Shown here one piece after another: positions 23,341 to 34,908 of a stretch of DNA of 64,000 nt (position 1 is its first letter; each line of letters opens with the position of its first letter). The DNA is from Anisodus tanguticus (lineage: Eukaryota; Streptophyta; Magnoliopsida; Solanales; Solanaceae). The stretch covers positions 58,105,556 to 58,169,555 of the forward strand of contig CM067541.1 of the NCBI GenBank assembly GCA_034509755.1, given 5' to 3'. The notes under the pieces are model-generated. The model was given only the letters and a program-made list of their open reading frames with translations. It had not been told where the DNA came from and made no database searches. The position numbers and the translations under genes were made by a program.

Positions 23341-24960
23341 AAAGGTAGTACTCCCTCCGTCTCGATTTAAGTGTTTTAGTTTGACTTGGAACGGAGTTTA
23401 TGAAACAAAGGGAGACTTTTGAATCTTGTGGTCTTAAATTAAATATGTGTGAATCTTTCAAATCGTGTGGTCTTAAACTTGAAAGTATGTATGTCCTAGA
23501 GACAATCATTATTAGGGACAAATGTACTTGAACACATTCGTATTATTAATAAGATTAATATTTATGGCATTTGCGATTATTGAATTATTATTTGATTGTT
23601 TGTAATTATTCATTAATGTGCATCCCTTGAGCTTACGTTGTCATTAATAGAGTGAGATATTAATGATAGAGCGTAACTCTAAAACGGCCCCGACTAATGA
23701 TCATCGAGAATGGGATATCGAAGATATGTTATAAGTCGACATGTGGTCTGCATCACATTCTTAGAGAATGTAATATGTCTCACATGCTACTAGTAATGGT
23801 TACTAGTGATGGACACATGGATACTTTTGGAAAGTATTGGTATACCCTGCTGATAAACTATTTGTTTTACATGTCTAAAGTGTTATCAGTGTGTGGGAGA
23901 TGAAGGTCCTTTGACTTGAGGTCAGTACGCACCTTGTTTACAGAGTAATGTGCTTTGACCTTGTCCTAAGCTTAATCTCCTTATAGGATAAGATACGACT
24001 TGTGTTTGGTGCATTATGATGTAAATTAAGGTGGTAGTTGAGCCAAGAATAGGATTCATTCCTCGATTGGATATTCGAGAGAGCACTCAACTTCTCAGTG
24101 ATATTAGGTCGACCAAGTCATTGGCCAATGCAAGAGACATATTTAGAATATGGTCTAGTTGTCGACTAATATAGATGAGATAAAGTGATCAAGCCATTTG
24201 GATAGACACATGGCAAATCCTAAGCTTGATCGAGTGTGTCGCGAATGGAAGGAATTTATCATCTCACATAAAGGTTATGTTTGCTGGATTCATGTAAACG
24301 TACTTCATATAATGAGTTCGTCGAACGACGCAGTCTAGGAGTTCCGTATGAACCTTAATTAGATTAGTGTCGATATATGAAGGCCTATAGGGTCACACTA
24401 TGTTGATTGTCTCTTCGATCTAAGGATGTATTGAGAAAGTATTAAATATTCGATTTGGAATCGAGATATTTAAATTGATAATAACTATGAGATAATTTCT
24501 ATTATATGGAAATTATTTAATTAAATCAAAATTAGATTTTGGATTTAATATGCTGAATATATATATTAAATGAAAACGGGAAACATAATTTTACGTAAGG
24601 CGCCGCGGCGCCTGCTAGGCTGTGTCGGTGTTCGTATTACATGAATATTCACCAAACGTTCCTTAAAACCATGCGGGTCATGCGCATTTAAATTTTAACC
24701 TAAACTTGAACGACGAAGGAGCTGCAACAAATTTCAAACAAAACCTTCAGACATTTTATCGGAAGGTCTGCGAAGTCTTTATAAATTTCAGACTCACAAG
24801 CATATAGTAATTTTAAAGCGACTAGATTTACAAAAAATTACAAACTTTTATTATGCCTTAAATAGGAATCCCAAAGTGGTTGTATGTACACTTCGGGTTT
24901 AGAATAACAATTTCCCGAGGATAATTTGTCAATCTCAAAATTATATATTTTTGCGGGATT
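23341..24960. other. no gene recognised; likely decayed transposon sequence
   Basis: 23347 starts with ctccctccgtctcgattt, a Stowaway-type end without a partner. 23520-24880 has moderately complex, non-repetitive sequence without coding motifs, possibly LTR or untranslated retroelement remains. A perfect palindrome lies at 24603-24616. Confidence 0.35.
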
Positions 24961-24977
24961 TTCCCATCAAAGGCACT

Positions 24978-25279
24978 GGTCTTTAATTTTTGGCCCTCAA
25001 ATTGTTGGTCTTTAATTTTTGCTCTTTGCTTAAAAAAGTGATTGAAAATACCCCGAAGTCCCGGGTTCGAATCCCCACTCAGTCAAAAATTTAAAATAAA
25101 ATTTACAAGGCAAAGTTTTCAGAGTTTACCTTTAGGCATAAGACAAACTCTGTCTTAAAGTAGAGTTTGCATGTAAACTATGTCTTGCGAATTCCAAACT
25201 CTGCCTTGTAATTTCTTTTTAATCTGGGGTTTGAACTCAGAACCCAGAGATTTTTAGGCGAAGAATAAAATTAAAGACA
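24978..25279. mobile_element. foldback element with internal tRNA-like B box
   Basis: ggtctttaatttttggccct and the reverse complement of aaaattaaagacaa form the ends. Inner arms also pair (ttacaaggcaaagtttt with the minus copy of aaactctgccttgtaat). The left arm has gggttcgaatcccc (25063-25076), a perfect Pol III B box, and the right arm holds a degenerate inverted counterpart. No A box or full tRNA fold is visible. Confidence 0.55.
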
Positions 25280-25289
25280 ATCCCAAAAT

Positions 25290-25950
25290 AAGGACATTAC
25301 TGCGAATGCAATCTCCTTAATGGGCTTCGAATGATACAGAACGTTAGCATACTGCGGACTAAACGCCGGCTTGAATTGAGAAAAGCTTTGGCCCAAATGG
25401 ACCAAGTGGTCACGGTCTTATAGCTAGTTATATGGGCCACTTGTAGTGGAATCATGGTACATTCATGAAGTGATGAGTTATTAAAAGCAGGCAGCACATT
25501 TGTGAAATTTCCGCCGTTTATTTCTTTTTAAACAGTTATTCATTAAATGATCCTCTTTTCACGATCTAAAAATCTTTTTGAACAAACTGAAAATCTTATG
25601 AAAAAATATTAGACTGTGATCTAAATTTTTTGTTGATTATAGTAAATGTTAAATAACAATCTCATATTTTATTTGTAAGGTTGACCAATATATGAGCAAA
25701 TGTTAGATCCGAATCTAACTTTGTCCAAAAGAATAATTAATTTCTAAGAATTATATTTTTACAACTTTTAAAAATAAGAAAAAGATCTGAAAGGAGTACA
25801 TTTGCGTAAATGAATCATTTCATAGCATGTTAATGAAAAGCAATTGAAATATTTTTGGGTATGACTATAAACATTACACAACTGAAAGATCAAATACATT
25901 ATTAAGTGAAAGAAGACCTCTATGACATTTATTACTAATGATGATAGAAG
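25290..25950. other. intergenic, nothing recognised
   Basis: AT-rich. A 66-codon open frame on the minus strand (25297-25497) has no recognisable motif and I do not call it a gene. Confidence 0.4.
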
Positions 25951-25952
25951 AC

Positions 25953-26269
25953 TGAAAGAAATAATTCGTTGATTATTTTCATTAATGAATGAATATATAT
26001 ATATAATTTATAATTTTTATAATATGAAAAATCATATTTCTATTCTACTCTCAAAATCCTATTCTATTTGTACAAGAATTCTATTATTATGGTAAGTGTA
26101 CAATGCTAATTATATACAAAAACTATTACCAAAAACCATGATATACACGGTGGGTATACCGTGTATATCACGGTCTCCCAATTGCCTTGGGTTTCCGTGA
26201 TATACACGGTATGCTCAAGATAGTATACACTGTGTATATCATGTATGTACAATTTGATATATTTTCACA
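25953..26269 (-). repeat. 3' LTR of copia element 2, with palindromic 13-mers
   Basis: Begins TGAAAGAA on plus and ends ttttcaca at 26269, directly before the complement of a purine tract (gattgcggggg on minus). Contains four alternating copies of gtgatatacacgg at 26138-26150, 26159-26173, 26195-26209 and 26231-26243. Confidence 0.75.
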
Positions 26270-28485
26270 CCCCCGCAATCATAGCGGACGGTCTTCGTAC
26301 GTTGAGACTGTCCCTAAAATCTTCAAATATAGTGAAGATGTCTGCAATTTGATACCTGGAAGGAACATGTAAGACACGTACTTGTCCATGAGCTACCTTT
26401 TCGCGGACAAAATGGATATACATCTCAATATGTTTGGTGCGATGGTGTTGAACTGGATTCCCAGAAAGATATATGACACTAATATTATCACAATATACCA
26501 AGGTAGCTTTTTGAATTGGAAAGTGAAGCTCCAAGAGAAGATTACGCAAACAACATGATTCAGAAACCATATTGGCTACCCCTCGATACTTGGCCTCTTG
26601 ACTGGAGCGTGATAAGGTAGCATGTCGTTTGGCAGACCATGAAATCAAGTTATCACCAAGAAATATGCAATAACCATACGTGGAGCGTCTGGTATTTGGA
26701 CAACCACCCCAATCAGTATCGGTATACGAGACAAGTGTTGAGGCCGATGATGGATATAGATGCAAGCCATAGTCAAGTGTCCCCTGGATGTATCAGATAA
26801 TGCGTTTGAGTGCATTTATGTGCTCCACCATAGGATCATGCATAAACAAACACACCTGCTGGACGACATACGTAATATCCGGTCTCATAAAAGTAAGTTA
26901 CTGAAGAGCTCCAGCAAGATTGCGATAGTGAGTGGGATCCTCGTAAGGTGAGCCAACCGCATCACCTAGCTTGGGCTTAGTATCAACTGGAGTGGAAGTA
27001 GACTTACACGAGGACATACCAGCCCTTTCAATTATCTCAGCGACATACTTTATTTGTGATAAGAATAATCCACCTGCATGACGAGAGATAACAATCCCCA
27101 AAAAGTAACTCAAGGACCCCAAGTCTTTTCGGACAGACACCAAATTTTTAATTAAGTTAGGGGCATGAAGGGTATTTTTCAAAACTAGAGGTGGATGTAG
27201 GGAAGACAAAGTTGTATGTCCATAGCCGTGAATTAGAATTGAATTGTCATTACCAACAATAATACCACGATTTTTGCTCAAATTGAAATAAGATGACAGA
27301 GTACCTTGGTCAGACGTCATGTGAGAATTGGCTCCGGTGTCCGTATACCAATTCACGTCTGGAGGATTTAATGCAAGTGTGTGCATTGCGGCCTCAATAT
27401 CTGTCGGAGTTGGTGTGGGGCCCACTGCCTGGAACGCTTGCGGAGGCCGAGGCCCAAGCAAACCTGCATACAACCCCGACCCAGAAGTGAATCTGCTGCC
27501 AGTATTTGGACTCGAGAAACTGGGCTTAGCATGTTGCTGGAACTGGGCCCAGTTACCCGGGTAAGGGCTAGGAGGAAAATATGGACTATTGGAAACTGAC
27601 CCAGTTCCACGGCCAGGTGGCCAATGCTGCGGCCAGGTGGCCAATGCTGCGACCAGTTGGCCTGCGGCCATTTCTCCGAGCCCCACTGTCGCTGCCACCA
27701 TTTTTTCGGCCACCTCCGTTACCACCGCGGTTTTTGCCATTATTTTTACAATTTCGACCCTTTTTTTCCACCACCGTTGTTGCGGTGTTGGCCAAAATTC
27801 TCAGAGAATGAGTGAGGGTCGTCTGACGTGGTCATCATGGCGATGAAATTTGCACCTGTAGCCGCCTTTTTAGCTAAGCCGATTTCTTCTAACGTGAGCA
27901 TGGAACGGGCCTGATAAAAGGGTGGTAGAGGGTTACTTTGACGAAGTAGTGTGCCAACGCCGTTATAGGCCTCAGACAGGCCTGCAACCATTTGGAGAAC
28001 AAAACGATCATTGGTAACTGGGGCACCAACGTTGCGGAGTTGGTCTGCCAATTCCTTCAGCCTTTTACAATAGGTCGAAATGTTAGAAAAATCTACTATG
28101 TGGCCAAGTGAAAATTCCTGCTCGAGGGTGACAACACGGGAATTCTTGTTATCTTGGAATATATCACGCACCCTATTCCAAGTTTCCATTGTCGTAGTGT
28201 CGGGCTCATTGATCGTTTGTAGGAGGTCGGTAGAAATAGTGGAATAAATCCACTGAAGAACGGCAGCATCAAGTGTCGTCCATAACGTGGGATTTTCCTC
28301 GGGGTTAGGCACCTCCTTTGTGCCAGGTGTCGAGGGAATTATGTGATGGAGGACTTGATGCGAGTGTGTGTGAATTTTGAATAATTCCGCTCATGTCGCG
28401 TATTGGACGTTTTTCATCTCAAGAACAATAGGGATGTGGTTCATGATGTTGGAAACTGTAGGGCTGGATGAAACAGGTTTTTTGA
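26265..28485 (-). pseudogene. copia element 2 gag-protease-RT fragment-RNase H
   Basis: gag starts near 28485 with a frameshift near 28460 and a TGA at about 28397, then is open 28312-27746 (TLWTTLDAAVLQWIYSTIS, NPLPPFYQARSMLTLEE). No CCHC zinc knuckle survives; that region has a ggccaatgctgcggccaggt duplication. 27740-26898 has the protease motif WYTDTGANSHMT and LHAPNLIKNLVSVR, joined directly and in frame to KDLGSLSYFLGIVISR of late RT (junction about 27128). 26765-26265 is RNase H (SYTDTDWGGCPNTRRS, HRTKHIEMYIHFVREKV). The catalytic YVDD and the whole integrase are absent, so it can only have moved, if at all, in trans. Confidence 0.88.
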
Positions 28486-28656
28486 CGTAGACATAACGAA
28501 AGAACGATAGGAGAATTAGGGATTATGAAGAAAATTTGGGAATGGAGGAAGAAGTCGGCCGGAAACCGAGAAGGGTTCTCGGAATTTGAACCGAGAGTAG
28601 CGGAAGAAAATTGGAAGGGAGGTAGTCTAGAGTCTAGACCTAGACTTCTGATACCA

Positions 28657-28880
28657 TGAAAGAATTAATCACTTGATTATTCTTATTGAATGAATAAGTA
28701 TATATACAAGTTACAATCTCCAAATATGGAAAATCATATTTCTACTAAACTTCTAATATCCTAATTCTACTTGTATAAGAATTTTATAATTATGGTAATT
28801 ATACAACATAATTTACAACTTCTATTTATAGTACAAGACTAGTCAAAACCGTGTATATCACATGGATATACACGGTATTC
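28657..28880 (-). repeat. 5' LTR of copia element 2 (right end uncertain)
   Basis: tgaaagaattaatcacttga matches the start of the other LTR, and the match continues through aaatcatatttctact to about 28880. It contains the perfect 12-bp inverted pair accgtgtatatc/gatatacacggt at 28848-28876. The last ~100 bp of the partner LTR is not present. Confidence 0.65.
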
Positions 28881-29705
28881 TATCAATAATGGATTCTTGA
28901 CTAAAGTTTGGATTAATTGGGTTCGTAGGTTCTGTATACCAAGTTAAACAAAAAAAAAATTAGGTGAACAAACGCGTATACTTGGTTCAACTACAACATT
29001 ATCTGTTGCTACTTATTCTCTAATCATTTCCTGGTCAAATTTGACTTTCTCGAATATATAAAAGAATCAAGGGAAAGACATTTGTTCAGTCAACTATTAT
29101 CTAATTAGCGAAGCATGTGACTTGTGTTTCACCAAAATATGGAAAATGATTTTTTTAAATCCATTGTTAAAAAATTAAATCTGGAAAAGTGTTTTTTTAT
29201 TCAAAAATCATGAAACTTTTTTTTGTCCACATTTTTTTAAAAGAAAAAAATAGTTTTTCCTGATTTAATAAAAAAAAATCCAGTTTTTTGAATAAAAACA
29301 TTTTTTTCAGATTTAATTTTAAAAAATAGGTTTAAAAAAAACCATTTCCCATTATTTGGAGCGGAATTAAAAAATGAAATCGTTTTATTTTGGGTGATTT
29401 GAGAATTTCCATTAAGAGGGGGGTATTTTTAGCCCTTTCTCAAAGTAGAGGGATATTTTGACCCAAATTCATAACAGATGATATTTTTAGTCATTTTCTC
29501 AAAATAAAGGGATATTTTGACCCTTTTCCCAATAATTAAACCCCCAACCCCTCGCCATTTTAATTAGGGAAAAGGATTAAATTTGCCCTCCAACTATGCT
29601 TTATAGTTTAACATTGCCCACGTCAAACTTTGGGATCAAATTTACCCTTCCTGTTAGCAACCTTATTAAATTTTCCCTCAACCGGATGGATTTCTGACTT
29701 GGACT
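28881..29705. other. intergenic, low complexity
   Basis: Includes a poly-A/T-rich block at 29120-29350 with inverted runs (ccagttttttgaataaaaac and its complement), probably a decayed MITE. No gene is seen. Confidence 0.4.
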
Positions 29706-29709
29706 CCAC

Positions 29710-30687
29710 GTCGGATCCACATAGACGCCACTTAAGAATAGCCAATTCTTTTAACCAGTAACCCGTACCCGTTACCCCATCTTTTAAATAGTTTCAACCC
29801 GTTACCCTCATTGTTGCTTCTTCTCCATCGGACATCTGCCATCTTCGACGAGCTCCGACGAGTTCCCATGTCGGAGCACCGGCGAACTCCACCATTGTAC
29901 CGCCAATTCACCACCAACGCTTCCACTTCATCTCCCTCTCATCCCTTTCAGTTTCCTCCAAGTTGCTGCTGTCGGATTTGACCACTGAACGGCCGGTAAT
30001 GCGACCACTAACCACAACTGTTCAATCTCCACACCAACACGAAACCACCAACCAAACGCCTTTCTCATTTTCTCCTTCTTTTTCGTCGTTGCCGGAACAA
30101 ACCAACTCCACGAACAACAACCAAATAGCCCATCCTCTCTGTCGTTTGCCACCTTCTCCGATGAAAATGCCCTTCTGAACCCACCCCCAAAAGGGTCAAT
30201 CTCAATTCACCACCACCGTCCACCACCGCCGCCGCCGCCATTGCCGCCACCGAGGATTTTAAGGTTACCTTTTGTCGATGTAGCGACGGGGGAGACGAGA
30301 GTTGAGTCGATCACTTTCGCTTTCACCAACGACGTCAAGAAAAAATGTTCAACTCTGAACTCAGAACACAAATCGCATTCGAGGCTCGGGCTCAAAATGC
30401 CTTTTAGCCGAATTCACTTAGTATTCTGGGTTTTTTATGGTGTCTAAACTATGGTCTTGAATGAAGAGGATGAAAATGTTCAGGTTTTAGGTTGAATTTT
30501 GGTGTGGGACTGATGCCATCCGGACTTGAAATTCGTTTGAGTCTGGTTTTGAAATCCATTAATGGCTTACATATGAAAAGGACAAACCATTAGTGTCTTT
30601 CGTCCTTGTTGTTGAGATGGAAATAGAACAGAGACAAAGAATTAAATAAAATTGGCTATTTCTACGTGGCGTCTATGTGGATCCGAC
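29710..30687. mobile_element. inverted-repeat-bounded segment, candidate gene-capturing element
   Basis: A perfect 22-bp inverted repeat (core cggatccacatagacgcc) occurs at 29710-29731 and 30666-30687. The ~930 bp between is richer in GC and codon-like than its surroundings, with runs of ccaccaccgtccaccaccgc and a frame reading LRLPFVDVATGETRVESITF (30262-30321). This could be a Pack-MULE-like element carrying host gene pieces, or an inserted gene remnant. True outer ends and target duplication are not resolved. Confidence 0.4.
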
Positions 30688-31081
30688 CCGGACCATTTTT
30701 CCTTTTAATTATTGACCAATTTTTTTTTTTTTAAAGAAAAGACCAAATTTGACTCATATAGTGTTGGGAGATGACCAAAACCTATCAAATCCGTTATGGA
30801 AAGTATTCTGTCCGAATACCAACTAATTTAATGTCCTACGTAATCTGTTACACCAAAGAAAAAATTATCCTAATTAAGGAAAACATTTAATAATCCACGT
30901 GTTCATTTTTCATTGGTTACAATACGTAGACCAGCCACTAAAACCCTCCACGGTGTATTTTCTCCACAAAAACTCCGCCATTTTCAAAGCCTTAAAAGCT
31001 TCTCAAACAAAACGTAAAACTCTTTCATCATAAAATTCTCTGACGAAACAAAAGAGCTCTGGTGATCAGACGGTGACGGAG

Positions 31082-34000
31082 ATGGGTCAAAAAGGGTATC
31101 AATCGCCGGCGAGGAAATTGTTGTCATGGGTTCGAAAACAATCGAAGAAAATGAAAATCTTGTTGAGTATCGTAACGGCGGTCACTTTATTGGTGACTCT
31201 TAAGTTAGTTGTGCATGATCACAACTACTTCTTTGTTGTGGCTGAAGCTATTCATTTGATTGGTCTCCTTGTTTTGATTTACAAATTGACCACTCTCAAG
31301 ACTTGTTCTGGTAATTTAGTTCTAAAATCTTTTATTTTCTGTTAATATGAAAATTTAATTCTTTATGTGTAGTTTCGATTTCATGGAAAATTCCTTTTTT
31401 TTTTTTTTTGTGATCATCTATTTTTTGAATGTTTTGGAAGGCGCTGCTTACAATAAGCCTTGTGTCCAGGCCCTTCTCGGACCCACATATTGCGAGAGCT
31501 TAGTGCCCGGACTACCTTTGTTTATTTGCTTTTTGAATGTTTTGGATATCCACTTTTAGATGGATATACCAAAAAGGAAATCTTTACTCCCTCAATTCTA
31601 TAATAAGTGATATTTTTAATTTTATGCACAACTCTTAAGAAATTGATCATCCTTAGAAAATTATGAATGTTTTTAATAACTTATCTCTAATTAATACATC
31701 TGAAAGAAAAATTACTTAATAATTCTTAATTATGTAAATAAGGATAATTATAAAAGAATAAGGTTAATTTCTTCTTAAAATCCTAAAACACCATTTATTT
31801 TGTTTAAAAATCTAAAATATCACTTATTATGAAAAGAAGGGAATATGATTTTTTTCATAAATTTAGCCGAGTTATTTTCTGTTTGTTTATGGCAGCTCTA
31901 AAAGAGTACTCTTTTTTGTATCCCTTTTTTCCCCTTTTAACTCTTAACTTTGCTGACATCTTAAATTTGGGATTGGGATGTTCTATGGGAGCTCTTTCAT
32001 TCATATACCCCTTTTAACCCCCCCCCCCCCCCCCCCCCCAAAAGAAAAAAAAAAGAAACTAGAACGATGGATTTTTGGCATTTTAATTATTTTTTTGGGC
32101 AATGGGAATGTAAACCGTTGTGAATTATGGGCATTGAATTGGCTATTTTGGTCATGAGACAGTATCCATGAGCGATATTGTGTGCTTTTCAAGGTCAGTC
32201 GTTTTATTATTGATTGATAAAATAAAGCACAAAAATAAATTCAAAACAAAGTTCAAGATGAGACAATTGAATCTGACTAGAGTTATTGTCATGGATTATT
32301 CTAATGCTAAATGAAAGAGGGTGTGTCAATTTTATTCTTTTATTTTAAAAAGAGGGTGAGTCAGATTTGCTTCATAAGGAACCTCTTGATAGTCAGGAAC
32401 ATATTGTGCCTATTGTAGAACAATTGTGACAGAAGGATGTAGATAATGTGTAGTTCAAGTCTGCTAACATGCTGTTTTCATAAAAAGATCCCAGAAGGAT
32501 TTTAGCTAATGTAAATTTGTGAATCTGAATGTTTTTCCATACCTAATACATTATCTCTTTATTGGTATGTCAAACTGAAAATTGCAGCTATACAAGAAGT
32601 GATACGTCCAACCCCTTAAAAATTAATTTAGAGAGGGCATTCTGTTCTTTAGATTGTTACTTGGTGGCATCAAAAAGATGATTCATTTTGCTCTAGGAAA
32701 CATAAAGCACCTCAGGGGTGTAATTCTCACTGTAATGTTATAACAGCGCAAATCTTTTACATTCCCGGTAACCTGACAAGGTCTATGTGGTACTTGTTAG
32801 ATATTCATTCTTGTTAGTGGACGTGAAGAGAAGATCATTTTTTTGTTCCTTCTTCTCTTGCTTTGTTAGGCCTTTCATTGAAGACTCAAGTGCTTACAGC
32901 TATATTTTTGGCTGTAAGATTATACTGTAGTTTCCTCATGGAAGCAGATATCCACACTGTGCTAGATCTTATCACTCTTGTGGCAACATTGTGGGTCATA
33001 TATATGATGAAGTTCAAGCTGAAGTCTTCTTACATGGCAGATATGGATAACATGCCTTTGTATTATACGGTAAATACAATTTCACCAATGACTCTTTTCC
33101 GTCTAATTGTTGTTGAATCAAACTCTAAATTTTGCTAATTTCTTTAAGTTTGTATAAAACGTGTACTTTTGTTAGAAGTGTTATTTCCATGTTCTAATGT
33201 GTGATTACATTTACGCTGTCCATGATAAAAATTATTTTGATATGCAATAACTTTCCCCCATGTGATACTATCTAGACTTCTATTAGTTCCATAAGATGCA
33301 GGTATATGACGCATGTGTATTCTTAACAAAGGGAAGCAAACAAATTAGAAGGAAGAAGGTCAAATATTTATTGTTCAAGTACTAAAAGGAAGATGACAAA
33401 TGCATATCATTGACAACAAGAGATAAAATATAAATGTTGATACATCTGTTAGAATGGTTTGATGCAAGTAAAAATCATATTATATAGGATGTTCGTGAAT
33501 GGGCTAAATGTGGGGAAGAGCAGGATTTTCAAAATCTGTAGTTTTCTGGCGGTTATATGGGCCCTATGCAATGCCTTATGGCGTAATCACGCTAAAACTG
33601 TAGAACTGTGTAGGCTTAATTAATTTGTGTTTGTACATACATGTTTTATTGCTAGAACTAATTTACGGTGCTTGAAATCTTTTTACTGGTTTTAGATCAT
33701 AAGTAGTCAACTTGACATGGTTTAGTACATATTATCTTAAGTAACTTCTTTGCTGGTTCAGGGAGATATTGCTAATATCAGAGTTCATATTCTCATCTTA
33801 CTAAATCTAGTTGCAGATATCATTGTTGATTAAATTTTTTATGTCGCACCTAGCCATTACGGCCTGTACATTTCTGCACCTAAGTGGTTGGCTTGCCAGG
33901 GATTAGAGTTTCTCTTCTGTGAATATAATTGCTTCATGATTTTTCTTTGGCACCATGCCACTCCTTTGCACAGATAGTTCCTGCTGCGGTTTTAGCCTTC

Positions 34001-34908
34001 TTCGTCCATCCTAATACAAGTCATATTCTGATAAACCGGATGCTTTGGGCTTTTTGTGTGTATCTGGAATCCGTCTCAGTACTGCCTCAGCTTCGCTTGA
34101 TGCAGAATGTTCAGGTTCATATCTCTTTTTTCCAAAACATTGTGAACTATCATGTCTTCTTCTTACACTATCCTTTCGTGAAACAAAAGTTAATTGTACT
34201 GTTTTATTATTGCATTTCAGATAATTGAGCCATTCTCAGCCCATTATGTTTTTGCTCTGGGGGTTGCAAGATTCTTGGGTTGTGCTCATTGGATTATTCA
34301 GGTTAGTTTTTGGTGTCTTATCTTGTGTTCTATAACTTCTTGAATTTATAGCAGTTAGGCCGACATCCCCTTCCCGGTACAAACAATTGGATTTTAAGAC
34401 TGCTTTTATCCGTTCAACTAAACTCATTGCTTTTGACTCAAACTAGATATACATATGTGAAACAATTTAAGCTTTATACATATTAATAAGATCAGGTTCC
34501 TTCTGAACTCACCGACTCTTAATTTTGGTTTCGCCTCTGCAATCAATATTGTCCAAATAGGACACAACATGCACATTTCTCCATTGTTAACATTAGTCTG
34601 AGCGCTATCATCTCCAGATGTTAAGAGTTATAACTATTCCTATACAGGTTTATGACACTGCTGGAGCATATATTTACTTGGCTGGACGCGGCTACTTCTG
34701 GATACCGACGGTCTTTTTGGCAGAAATGGTTCAAACTTTCATCTTGGCCGATTTCTGTTATTATTACGTAAAGAGGTGAGCCAATTCAACTGCTATTGTG
34801 ACTCCAATTTCATTTACAGTTAGTTTTAACAAATCTGATATATTATCTTTCTTGATTTGCAGTGTCATGAGCGGCCAATTGATCGTTCGCCTGCCAACAC
34901 CGGTGTAA
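31082..34908 (+). CDS. ERD2-like (KDEL-receptor family) membrane protein
   Basis: Seven-helix ER/Golgi membrane protein of the ER lumen protein retaining receptor family. Six exons: 31082-31310, 32870-33069, 33974-34114, 34221-34301, 34648-34775, 34863-34908; all GT-AG, giving 274 aa. The start at 31082 is the first true ATG; GTG upstream is not used. The N-terminus is basic (RKLLSWVRKQSKK), followed by membrane segments. Family motifs include IFLAVRLYCSFLMEADIHTVLDL across exon 2, AFCVYLESVSVLPQLRLMQN in exon 3, HYVFALGVARFLGCAHW in exon 4 and VQTFILADFCYYYVKS in exon 5. The ~60-residue N-terminal extension and length place it with the plant ERD2-like (ERP) subgroup rather than the 215-aa ERD2a/b receptors. 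Whether it binds K/HDEL is not settled by sequence. Introns 1 and 2 hold SINE and MITE insertions. The open frame looks intact. Confidence 0.93.
31438..31522 (+). repeat. TS-type SINE fragment in ERD2-like intron 1
   Basis: caggcccttctcggacccac, tattgcgagagcttagtgcc and cggactacctt match the TS/SolS SINE body (…ggagcttagtgcaccgggctgccc…). 5' and 3' ends are missing. Confidence 0.6.
31587..31843. mobile_element. Stowaway-like MITE in ERD2-like intron 1
   Basis: ctccctcaattctataataa and (minus) ttcccttcttttcataataa are inverted ends flanked by TA on both sides. Confidence 0.7.
32019..32039. repeat. poly-C run
   Basis: About twenty consecutive C followed by an A-rich stretch, inside ERD2-like intron 1. 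Translation products across it are artefacts. Confidence 0.9.

Larger units (their letters stand above)
25953..28880 (-). mobile_element. copia element 2, internally deleted
   Basis: Two LTRs flank gag, protease, the end of RT and RNase H on the minus strand, but integrase and most of RT are missing. On the minus strand, TGGTATCAGA directly follows the LTR at 28657-28648, the initiator-Met tRNA primer site. The right LTR is shorter, so no target duplication could be matched. Confidence 0.85.

Noticed and set aside
25063..25076. Possible tRNA gene from the perfect B box
   Set aside because: No A box or cloverleaf can be drawn around it.
27281..27846. Several open frames opposite copia element 2 gag/protease
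   Set aside because: Shadows of the minus-strand retroelement frames.
30065..30250. Gly-rich minus-strand frame
   Set aside because: Caused by ccaccaccgcc-type repeats; no domain.
31365..31559. Open frame at a SINE fragment in ERD2-like intron 1
   Set aside because: Not spliced into the gene model; covers SINE sequence and a poly-T run.
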